From contig CAJQUW010003174.1 of assembly GCA_907163375.1 (NCBI GenBank), positions 620,001-684,000 of the forward strand: 64,000 nucleotides of DNA, read 5' to 3'. Position 1 is the first letter of the stretch. Every line of letters starts with the position of its first letter. The DNA comes from Prostheceraeus crozeri (taxonomy: Eukaryota > Platyhelminthes > Polycladida > Euryleptidae). Made by a program: the position numbers and the translations under genes. Below are positions 11,590 to 22,000 of this stretch, piece after piece. The notes beneath the pieces were generated by a model. That model had not been told where the DNA came from and did not search any database. It worked only from the letters and a program-made list of their open reading frames with translations.

Positions 11590-12621
11590 ATGGCAGGTTA
11601 TGTCTTAATGATACGTGCCCTGAGAAGGGAGCGTGTATTCCGAGATCGGCATAACCCATTCGATTGTTACAACGAGGAAAATTTCCGTCTGCGCTATAGA
11701 TTGACGAAATCATGCGCGAACTCATTGATTTCTCAAATCAGGGCAGACATCGCATCTCCTACCCTTCGAAGCTTCGCAGTATCTCCAGAACTGCAAACTT
11801 TCATTTTCCTTCGATTCTTGGCCACCGATCAGTTTTACCATGAGGTTGGTGATATTCATGGATTTTCTCCATCCACTGTGTGCAGAATTATTGTGAGGAT
11901 ATCGAATGCGATTGCAGCGTTAAGCTCAACATACATAAAAATGCCAGAATCTCAAGAAGAAGTCGATTCAACAAAGCTGGATTTTTACCGAATTGCAAAC
12001 TTTCCAGGTGTTCTGGGAGCAATAGATTGTACACATGTTCGTCTACTATTCAACGTTCCTCCAGAAAACGCTGCAATGTATATAAATCGGCATCACTGGT
12101 ATTCCTTGAATGTTCAGGTTGTATGTGACGCTCGATACAGAATTACAAATATAGTAGCCAGATGGCAAGGATCCATACATGATTCAAGAATCTGGAACAA
12201 TTGTCGACTACTTATGGGTTTTGAGAGCAATCAGTATCAAGGATACCTTCTCGGTGATAGTGGATATCCTTGTTCTCCATATCTCCTGACCCCATTACTT
12301 CGAGTAAACAGCGATGGAGAACGGCGTTATAACCATGCCTATATTCAAACACGCATTACTATTGAAAGGATGTTTGGACAGTGGAAACGTCGATTTCCTA
12401 TTCTTAAATATGGGTTGCGAATGAAACTTTCGAAAGTACCACATATTATCATTGCAGCTGCTGTACTGCACAACATGGCGATTGGAGATGGCGATTTAAA
12501 TTTCGTTGATGATAATGAACAGATTTTAAATGCTTATATAAGTAATGATCATATCTATAGAGGGGATGAAGCACGTGGAAATCTGTTTCGTCGAAGACTC
12601 ATTGAACAAGTGTTTGTTTGA
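11590..12621 (+). CDS. PIF/Harbinger transposase (HARBI1-like), intact
   Basis: A 343-residue protein, close to the usual HARBI1-type length, starting at the ATG in GAGATGGCA. A helix-turn-helix-like stretch (VGDIHGFSPSTVCRIIVRIS, about residues 86-105) precedes the DDE nuclease. Catalytic-type residues are visible in family context: Asp146 in GAIDCTHV, Asp198 in GSIHDSRIW, the conserved GDSGYP at about 222-227, and Glu259 in ITIERMFG. The enzyme would cut and paste the element at 3-bp targets, acting in the nucleus with the Myb/SANT partner encoded convergently downstream. No stops or frameshifts. The family call is firm; activity is inferred from integrity. Confidence 0.95.
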   Translation: MAGYVLMIRALRRERVFRDRHNPFDCYNEENFRLRYRLTKSCANSLISQIRADIASPTLRSFAVSPELQTFIFLRFLATDQFYHEVGDIHGFSPSTVCRIIVRISNAIAALSSTYIKMPESQEEVDSTKLDFYRIANFPGVLGAIDCTHVRLLFNVPPENAAMYINRHHWYSLNVQVVCDARYRITNIVARWQGSIHDSRIWNNCRLLMGFESNQYQGYLLGDSGYPCSPYLLTPLLRVNSDGERRYNHAYIQTRITIERMFGQWKRRFPILKYGLRMKLSKVPHIIIAAAVLHNMAIGDGDLNFVDDNEQILNAYISNDHIYRGDEARGNLFRRRLIEQVFV

Positions 12622-12821
12622 CAAAGCCATTGGTAGCGCTACATTAAGTTTCAGTATTGTTTACAAACAGTAATCACGCTAAATCAACCGTAGAAATTTT
12701 TTTGACCTACACTATAAATTAAATATAGAGACATAATTGCAAACGCAGTCTTTTGAATTACTGTATCATTGTTTGTCAAATATTTTATATTATGGTAAAT
12801 CATATACGATCGTACGTATAT

Positions 12822-13355
12822 GGGCATTTCCACGAAAATGTCAACCTGAGCATGGTTCATAAAAGGTGCAGTATGTTACTGCAAAGCAGTTCTACTTGGG
12901 GTAAAATGCACTGAAATTAACAAATATCCACTTTATTTTTCAAAATTTGTCGGTCTTCACATAGAAAATCAAAAATAACATGACATGTAAATGTTTTCAA
13001 CTGAAATGAAAAATGTGAATTAGCTGAAAAATGTGATCGATTCTTGAAATTACTGTGAAATATACAAAATTGACTCGGATAAGTTATTTGACGATAGTTA
13101 TTTGCGAGAAATACTCTATATCAAATTGTGTATGCGTTTCAACAGCTAAAACCTCCGAATAGTATAAGAGAATTACATTTAATTATGTTACATTGAAAAT
13201 GTCAGATCGTTATCTTCTTTGTCAGATAACTAATTAATTAACTTTCTAATTATCAGAGCTAATTTTGGCGCAATTTCATTCAGTACTTTCAGAGAGCAAG
13301 ACATCTAAGTTCAAACACTACCAATGTCCGTCAGATCGTTACCGTGGAAATGCCC
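12822..13355. mobile_element. MITE inside Harbinger-1
   Basis: Inverted ends GGGCATTTCCACG and CGTGGAAATGCCC bound 534 bp lying between the transposase and partner gene. The immediate flanks read TAT/ATAT on both sides, compatible with a TA or ATAT target duplication. There is no coding capacity. It probably inserted after Harbinger-1 was assembled, but presence in all family copies (making it part of the element) cannot be excluded. Confidence 0.6.
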
Positions 13356-13480
13356 ATATGAAGCTATAAAATTGTAAGGCGTGCATGGAACAGCTAGAAG
13401 GGATATTCACTTTTGCTTCAAATTTTTATCGTAATTCTGCAACTCAATTTTGGAAATTATGTATTATGATCGTAGCAGGC

Positions 13481-14430
13481 TTACGAGCGTAAATATACAT
13501 ATAATTTCAGCCACGCTGTGGAAGTTGGATAAAAATTATTGAATGCAACAAGAATAATATGTATATTTCGTAGCAGTACACACCACAACTGTTCACTATT
13601 TAGATTTTCAAAACGAAGTCGTTGATTCATCGGAAAACAACTGCTGTATAAAGCCACTCGTATTGCCTCGTCTGTGTTCTGTTGGCGGTATACGGCAGCA
13701 GTGGTTTTATGTGCTTCTGAGTTCGTTAATTTTTCTAGAGCCTGAAAATAAAATATAATTCAATGATAACTACATACTTTAAGAAAGCGCTGCGTTAAAC
13801 ATCATGACTCACCTCAGCTATTCGTTCCTGGGCAATAGCCTTTCTCCTTTCCACATCGAGCCTCTCTCTTGAAATTGTGAAAAAATCAAGTGTTGTGGGT
13901 CGTTTTGCTGAGTTACTCGTACATTTTTGCGACTCTTCCATCAAGGCATTACATTTACAGGTAGGCTTTCTCGCGGCATCGCTTACTGTCCGGTTCTCAA
14001 TTTCTGAATCATTGTCGCTATCGATATCAACTTTTGATGTACTGGGATGGGTTTGAACAGCATCACCATCGTAACTGCATTCAAGTGGTTCCATTTCTGC
14101 GGCTATTATCTCAGATATTTGTCCATCAGTGATGGACAAATTTGGGGCCAAATTGACTCCACCTCCAGTCGCATTTGTCTCTCTCTTCATAAGCGCAATA
14201 TTCTTTTTCGTCTTGGATTTTAAACCTTTCCAAAGAACCTTCATCTGATTGACTGACTTTGCTGAATTATATTTACTGTTGAAAGCAGCTGTTAGGTCAC
14301 TCCATGCCTTCTGTTTTTTCGCTAAAGTCTTCAAAGTGACATCCTTACTTTCAATAATCCGATTCGATCTTATAAAGTCTATTACGAATTCCCTGTGGGC
14401 TGTGGTAAAGTTTTCACTTCTTCTCGACAT
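13481..14430 (-). CDS. Harbinger Myb/SANT-like partner protein, two exons
   Basis: Exon 1 is 14430-13813 from the ATG of MSRRSENFTT; exon 2 is 13741-13481. A 71-bp intron has GTGAGT at the donor and TTTTATTTTCAG at the acceptor. The product is about 292 residues. The N-terminal ~90 residues (ENFTTAHREFVIDFIRSN; KAWSDLTAAFNSKY; VNQMKVLWKGLKSKTKK) form the trihelix Myb/SANT-like fold common in Harbinger second proteins, which bind element ends and help transposase enter the nucleus. An acidic linker follows, then a charged, probably helical C-terminal region (ERLDVERRKAIAQERIAE) continuing into ALEKLTNSEAH in exon 2. A shorter unspliced form ending near 13795 is possible but loses exon 2. Confidence 0.8.
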
Positions 14431-14581
14431 ATTTTGGCAGCTTGACTGTTGTAAACTTTGTTGCAAATGATGCGATTCTTAACGATTTATTCGACGTTAG
14501 TGATATTTCATTGGTTAATTATGTTAACCAACGAGGATGGTAGATGATTTGCGCCAAGGCATAGTAACTCTAATGACTTGA

Positions 14582-14602
14582 TAATACCGCTTCGTGAAAT
14601 CG
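14582..14602 (-). promoter_or_regulatory. Subterminal copy of the Harbinger-1 end motif (right)
   Basis: The inverted motif TAATACCGCTTCGTGAAATCG lies about 60 bp inside the right end and matches the terminal repeat almost exactly. With 11418-11435 it gives two motif copies at each end. Confidence 0.55.
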
Positions 14603-14667
14603 ATTTTACTCCGAAGTAGTAGCTACTCCTGGTAGCAGTTAATACCGCTTCATGAAATCGGCCCTTA

Positions 14668-17600
14668 TAGGATAAGATGATCTAAAGATTTATGGGCCGA
14701 TTAATTGGTCCTACTATCTTCCACTTGCCTTCAGATACCTACCCATACCGTACTAACCCCATTCTTCACTTTACCAAGAAGACAATTTGTCTCGCAATTC
14801 CTCGGTTGATTTGTCAATTTATATAAAATACTTTGCAAAATAGTTGGCCAGTCGCAGGAGATAATTTTACCATCAAAGTAAGTTAGAAAAAACTCCCCAA
14901 TGTTTTGGTTGATAGTTTCTTAAATTAAAAGTAAGTAAAGTCAGACGGGTCTTCGGCATCCAGCGCATTCAAACGGTCGTTACCAACGACGTGTACGTGT
15001 AGTTCAAACAAACGGCAGCACAAAACGTCCTGAAAGGCTGAACTGTTTTCGGAAAAGGCTGTGGAATGATGTGGTGGCTTTTTGGAAGCACTTACCAACA
15101 GTTGTATTGGCGTGCTTGTCTGCGTGACCTTAGGTGCGGAAAATTGGAGCAATCACAATTCTCACCACAAATGATGTAGTGGACAAGACGTTCCGGATAG
15201 TACAATTGAAGATGATTGTATAGCCAAAGCCTTTGCCCTCACTGGCTTCAAAATCAGAGTAAACATTTTCGATAGAAAGGGAATATGGTGCAATCTATCC
15301 ATCTCACCTAGAAACTGCAATATCATTAATGCAACAATGTTTATCAAATTACTGAAGATGATTTGCAGAAGTCCTAAGTTTTAAATATAATAGGAAAGCA
15401 CACAAAAGGAATGCAACTTAATTGACCCACTACTACAAAAATTGCAAATGAGTAATAGTTACACAATATTCAAGTTTAGAAGACTGTCTTCGAAGTCTAT
15501 GGTATGATAGATGATCATGATATGAATTATAGACTCATATTCATGCTTTGGTAGTGCACTAAAATTGAAATTCGATATAATTTGCTAGAAATTATCACAC
15601 AAGATGTAATCAAAAAGTGTTTGAAAAGAGATAAAGCTGAAAGTCACGAAGCCTAGGGCGAACGGCTGGGTTTTAGATATTCCATAGCAAGAATGCGACA
15701 GGGGGAAGAGTGTGCCCCCTCCATATGGACGGGAATGAGTCGGATAATCGGACCCCAATTGAATCTCATTTGTAATTAACTGTTATGACCGAATTCAAAG
15801 CGCAGTTCTATGACTATAGTTCTGTTTCGTCACCTATGTAAACGTCACTTTGGTTGGGAAAACAATGTTGGCGCATGAGTAGAGAGCCCGTTCAACAAAG
15901 ACGTATACAGTAAAGACATTTTTGGAGCCTCACTGAGTTATCAAAGCTCAACGATGAGTTGATTAGTTAGCCATTGGAAGACTTCACTTACCTTTATTGT
16001 GGAAATCGGTTGAATGGTTGATTTTCCTACGGCAATTTATCTGAAAAAATGAAATATATTGCAGCCAAAGCATTGACAAATTGTAAAAAATGAATGATTG
16101 GAAATTTCTTTGTCTATTCTGTGTTTAAAAGATGATCTAATTCTACAAATGATAATTGAATTAATTTGAATGCTGAAACAGAATGCAATTCTCACATCAG
16201 GTAAACATGTAGTGCAGGGTTCTAAAACAGCTGGTCGCAAGCCCGTCTGCTTGTGGTTAAACGTGGCAAAGTTTTCCTTGTCTGTGTCTTCCAAACACGT
16301 AGAACTTCAAGAATGCGCCGCTAACATTCTACTAATGCTGTTTGCTGGTCCTAATACTGCCACTCTAACTATTTGTCAAGCTTTTGTGTGAGTGCTCTTT
16401 TCATACTCTCCTATACAGAAAACCTTGGTATTTCTTCCATTGTCTATTAGAAGATGAAAACAAGAGACTCTCCTAAATAAAAGTGGACTTCGTTTTTCTA
16501 ATATTCTAAATTCTCTTCTAATAAATCCATTCGACATCCTTTAGGTGCAGACCCATTCAGATGCTGTAAACGCATTTTCTCTAAGCATTGTGTTGTATAT
16601 TTTTGCAATTTAAGTGTGGGAGCCGTTCGAAGACAGGCATGGGATATAACTGATCGATTTTTAGCTACAAATTTCTAGAAATTGCAGACATCGATGATGA
16701 AACGATAGGGAATCGATCAAAGAGAAAGTTGACTGCGACAGTGACAGCAAACTCATGACGCAAGATTGCAGCCATAGCCAATACTACAGATGTCATATGC
16801 ATGTATCCTTGAACGCAATTATTTATTCGCAGCCAAGAGAATTTTATTCGATTTTAGTGCAGCACGATGGCTGGTGACACTGCAAATTAAACCACTGCGG
16901 ACGTCGGGTCTGTAATTGTGCGCTCCTCCCCGCTGTCGATGCTTCTGGGTGTAAGCAAAAGAAAGGAGGTGAAAATGCTTCGAGTGATGATTCAAGATCC
17001 TGATGCAAGTGAGGCTTGTGATTGATGGTCAGTGGCTGGAGACAGCTTTGACTTCTACAAATTCGAGTCGAGAATCGATGTTTTCTTTCAATTATTTGCG
17101 AAAGTCATTGCGGAAACTCTCATTTGTTTCTGATTCTGAAGACGATATTGTTGATTTGAACGATCGCTTTGGAATCTTTTCCGAATACTGGAAGAATTTC
17201 TTACAAGTTGATGTGACTGCAACATAGTGTCATCCAAAACGGTTCATCCTTCAGGATCGACCAAAATGATTTGAAGATGCATCCTGGTGCTTTCATTAGA
17301 AGTTGCCTCATTGCGTCCACATGAGATGCAAAGGATTTTGGGTTGGTGGCGATCGCGGTCTTATGTCCTGAGACAAATTCAAAACTATTTGCATATTCTT
17401 GCACTTTGTTTATGCCTGCAAACTGTTTGTGATCCGATGATCCTGGATTCGTCAACAAGCCGAACAAGCAAAAGCCGGAAGTGCTATATTTGATTGCTGC
17501 ACAGAGAGAGGCCATGATGTCGCCGCTACAGTTTTACTGTTGGAAAACCCCTGTGTTCAGCTTCAATCCACATGCGTTGTCGCTGATCCTATCAAACTCT

Positions 17601-18752
17601 TCAGAGATATGACGGAAAAGAAGGAACCTCCCATACCCTGCAATTGCTCGACATTAGAACACCCACATGGGCAGTGTCAGTCCATTCGGCATCATGATGG
17701 CTAAATAATCGAGTTGGTTGAAAAATGAAGAAATCATAACAGACCTATGGTGCATGGGTCCGTCTCAGCGTGGTGAATGACATAGTCAACTGCAAGCGAG
17801 ATTGGAAGGTTCTGAAAATTTGAGGTAATCTAGATTATTGGCAGTCACATCGTGCGTCTCTCAGTCATTGATTTTGTAAAATAATTGCATCATTCAAACC
17901 CGAATTAGATGTAGACCAATATCACCAGCTGTTTTATTGTGTACAGCAGCTAATTCATATACACAAGTGCGTTCAGGGTGATTCCAAGAACTTTATTGAT
18001 GAAGTGTAATTCTGCAATATAAATGGGTAACTATGGGTTCTCTCCCATACAACTTCAAATTTTTATAAAATCCGCAAAAGTCAATCAATCGTCACAAAAC
18101 TTCAAGCATAAGTAGAAGAGGATATTTTCTACTCATACACAAAAATTTATGCAGATCGAGCAAGTACTCTTTGAATTAGGAACGATAACTTGAAGTGCAA
18201 CGATGTCAGCAACTTGATCTGATCTCGCCTGACCTCATCGTAGGAGCAGAAAGATCTTGAGGACATCAAAGTAATTTCTCTACAGTTCGCGAAGTGATAA
18301 TGACCAGGTCATATCCCTTTCACTAGTATGACTAACTTAAAGTGCGGTAGGGTAGTTGTCGTGGGAAGATTTAAAATAGCAGACGACAAGAAGAATACGC
18401 AGAGAACAACACCTGCACGAGTAATGAATGCGGCGTTATCCTCCTTACTTCAAAAAGTACTTGTCTGGCTTACATAATATTTTATCACTCTTATTACACC
18501 TCACCTTGGCCTTCTATAAAAAAGGTTTCCACAAACAGAAAGTTTAGATTTATAAGCAAGCAAAACATTGCATGATTAAGGCAAAACACCTGAAATAGAA
18601 CACCAAAGACCTAATTTATTGTAATAAGAGATGGACAAAAGCTGTATGAAAGACTTGAACTTTCTCTGCGTATTACTGTTCATGCATTGAATAAGTGCTA
18701 AAAATATTTGATCATTCTTCTTTGGCAATTTGCCCTTTGCTGTATTGAGAAT
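14668..18752. other. Largely unrecognised intergenic DNA
   Basis: No domain could be recognised. The densest open stretch is 17,003-17,704. On the plus strand there is a 74-codon frame (17003-17227) with an acidic SDSEDDIVDLND run, then an ATG-less ~86-codon frame ending near 17704 (TERGHDVAATVLLLENPC). A 104-codon frame lies on the opposite strand (17515-17201). They contradict one another by strand and could be a decayed exon or chance. I assign no function. Confidence 0.35.
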
Positions 18753-19048
18753 AAGACTTTTTTCCTCTAGAATTCGCATCGGCTATCATCCACATTGGCA
18801 GGCGGCAATGTACAGCAACTTCAATAAAGACATTCTGTGATCAAATTTGTATCTTGTTGCATCACAGACGAGAGCAAGAGAGACTTTGCGGTAAGTGGGT
18901 TTCCAATAATTGGGGGTGGGCCTCTCCCCTCGTCTCCATGCAACAAGATACAAATTTGATCACAGAATGTCTTTATTGAAGTTGCTGTACATTGCCGCCT
19001 GCCAATGTGGATGATAGCCGATGCGAATTCTAGAGGAAAAAAAGTCTT
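18753..19048. repeat. Near-perfect fold-back (110-bp arms, 75-nt loop)
   Basis: The left arm 18753-18862 and right arm 18938-19048 are reverse complements, differing visibly only by one base in an A/T run. AGACGAG/CTCGTCT inside the loop can extend the pairing. A transcript would form a long hairpin RNA. It resembles a young fold-back MITE or a hairpin siRNA/miRNA-like locus. No TSD is evident. Confidence 0.85.
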
Positions 19049-22000
19049 CAAAGGAAAGCAGGAAGACAAAAACCGGTTCATGTCTGTCATGGAATTTTCA
19101 GCTTCATCAGTTTAACATTGATGTATTAATGGTACAGTTATCAATGATCACTTCTAATACAATAATGATTGATAATTCGCCCCTGCATATTACGGCAATT
19201 GCATTTATGAAGCATTTAGGCCTTAAATTTGATCGATGATTCATTTGGTGGCGCGATGAGCTATCAATCCATCAAAATTGATGACAGATCAAAATTGTGA
19301 CGAACATGGAAAGTTTCATACGCTTAGATTAATCCAGCTGGTAGACAGATAACTGATAATGCAATGACTGACTGCATTTATTCAAATCAGCTACAATCAT
19401 TTCAAATAGAATTTGAATCCGAATTAGTCAAGTCTGTCTGCATTTGTGTCCGCCTACAGTCAACTAAATGATCAATAAAAGCGTTATGAAGGATTGAAAT
19501 TGCCAAGGATTGGAACTGCTTATATTAATTAAAATTCACAATATTTACAATTTTTCTATGTGATTTTTAAAATGATTGCAGAATTCAATCCGCCCTCCAA
19601 AAATATGCATTATGTAATCACTTGACTTAATATAAAGTTGAATATATTGTGATACTTATTGTGTGCATTTACAAAATCACTCAAGTAAATAGAGGAAAGG
19701 TCATTTCTCTATAGTCTCAATATTCTCAATATTAGTTATGTCGTCCACGTATATCTCAGTCTGTAATGCGGTACTGTTTGTATTGGTCACTTGAAGAGAG
19801 TTATTGAATGCAGCGAACGAGGAGGGGCCAACACAGATACTTGCGGCACACCTTAGACAACGAGTACCAGAGAACTGAAAATGAAAACATTTTGTTGACA
19901 GTATGTAGCCATTGAATCCATTGTCAAAGACATGCCCATTCAATTATTTTAATGTAATGCGACCAAATATGAGCAGTTCTCAGTACAAGCACACACACAG
20001 ATGCTGCTTTAAATATCAAAATCGCTCGACTTCGAATTCCAATATTTCCAATACTATCGGCGGAAACTATTTTTTACTGGAAACATGTCTATTCCTGCAT
20101 GCTGCTAATTTCACCACGAAAATATATGGAAAAATGCTGCCGTTGAAGTAGAATAGAAAAATATGAAGAACAGAACGCTAATTGCTTTTGATAACGAGAA
20201 AGGTCACTTGAAGTCTGCCTTTCATCGAGACATTATTCAAAGTTGAACTGATTGCTCCACATTTCCATATCTGCTTCGATATTTTGAAAACCATTGATCA
20301 AATCAAATTATAAATGGTAGTTAACATTTGACTGTGCATGCAGGCCTTCTGTTTTTCAATTAACGTTTGATATTTTTATGAAATCATTCGCCAGAAAAAC
20401 AAACTTTGAATCATCGCAGAAGTTTTCACGAGTTCATTATTGGGTTGCTTATCCAATACGGAAACATAATTAGATTGCTTAATCTTGTCAGTTTACTAGC
20501 ATTCAAATTATCATTCAACAGTCACTCCAGACGCTTGCTAAGTCACTTCTAGAAAATGCCAGTGCCTTGTTTATGAAAAAACTATATTTACGAATTATGT
20601 GAGCTTCTTTCTCCACGACTTGACAATAATAAAGACCTTATTGACTCACAATCACAGATTTAGTGAGCACAGTGCAAATGATGACAATTGAGATGATAAC
20701 GCAATGAGGTTTTATACTCTTAAGAAAGGAGGAAGTCGCACTGAAAATAGAAGCTTTAGAAAAGAGTAAAAATTATTTATAGAACCTTATGAATGACTTG
20801 GCAAAGATTTAGTCTCTGCAAAAGGGCAAGAGAGACAATTAGTCGTCCTGGAATTCATAGTGGCGATGGCTGTCCATCATTCTGTTGCAAAAAGTAACTT
20901 TTCACATGACTTTGTAGCTGCAAAGATAAGCGATAGCTTAGCATCATGCAGGAGTCCAATAATCCTGTATGCTGTAAGCTTTTTCCGAAGATAATTTGGG
21001 CATGTCACATATGCAAGCATACAGTCCGCTTCCTAAATCGTTGCACAGCCCAAAAATTATTGTATCTTTTGTATCTTCGCATCCAATTTAATCGTAGGCT
21101 GATAGCAACCTATTAAACGTATTCACTTGATCAGCCGAGACACTTCGTAAAGGAAACACTGTGATTTGCCCAATTAAATAAAGTAATTAGTGATCGTTTG
21201 TTTTGTTTATTCCACAGTGTTATTTCAGACTGTATTCACTGTTGAGCTGTTCTTGTCGATCCATTTTTATCGGACGCAATCGTCAGCATTCCTGCGGTGT
21301 GAAGAAAATACTATTGTCTGTTGTCAACAGTCGCAGACTGCAGACGAGACCACACTTTGTCTGATCCGAGATTCGAAATCTTCTCTGACCTCTCTGACCT
21401 GGCAAATGAAGAACAAATTTGAAGTTTGCCAATGAACGTATGGGACTGTTTTGATAAAGCTTGCATATTCTTGGAGATCCCGGGATTATCGTATTTTTAC
21501 GGGATTCAGAATCCCGGGATTAGGCAACCGGGATCCCGGAATTCGTTAACATCTGCTGTTAGGTGGTTGGGCTTTATGAAGATGGAGCAACAAGGAAGCA
21601 GCAATAAAGATAAACATAATTCATTGCTGCAAATTGCAATTTCCTGCTATATTTGAAAGTTTTCCTTTTTCGTTATCAATATTAGACCTTAACTACCAAG
21701 AATGCATCAACACGGTAGTCGTAAAAATTACATGCAAGTGTGTATTACATATTCACACATTTTTATCATTATATACCAGAATTAGTTTTGGCGTATCACT
21801 GTGCAGTATGGGAAAATTATCTACTTTCATTGATGTCAAAAATGAAACTATGTTCAGGCAGTCGAGAGAAATAAAGAGAGAGCGTTGCGCAGACAATCGT
21901 ATTAATATTTAATCAATTTTTGAACCGATTATTATACAATATCGGGCATTTATCAAACGTCACAAAAGTCGCGGGACTTGCATTTCGATTTGAAGTCACG

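Larger units (their letters stand above)
11340..14664 (+). mobile_element. PIF/Harbinger transposon, Harbinger-1
   Basis: A 3,325-bp element starts GGGCCGATTTCACGAAGCGG and ends with its inverse, CCGCTTCATGAAATCGGCCC. The TSD is TTA on both sides (11337-11339 and 14665-14667), the 3-bp type expected of PIF/Harbinger. It carries the hallmark two genes in convergent orientation: a DDE transposase (plus) and a Myb/SANT-like gene (minus). A separate 534-bp inverted-repeat insertion sits between them. The transposase frame is intact and the partner gene has a plausible intron, so the copy may be functional. Confidence 0.92.

Noticed and set aside
17003-17704. A host protein-coding gene
   Set aside because: Frames on both strands are short, overlap each other and lack recognisable domains, plausible starts or convincing splice signals.
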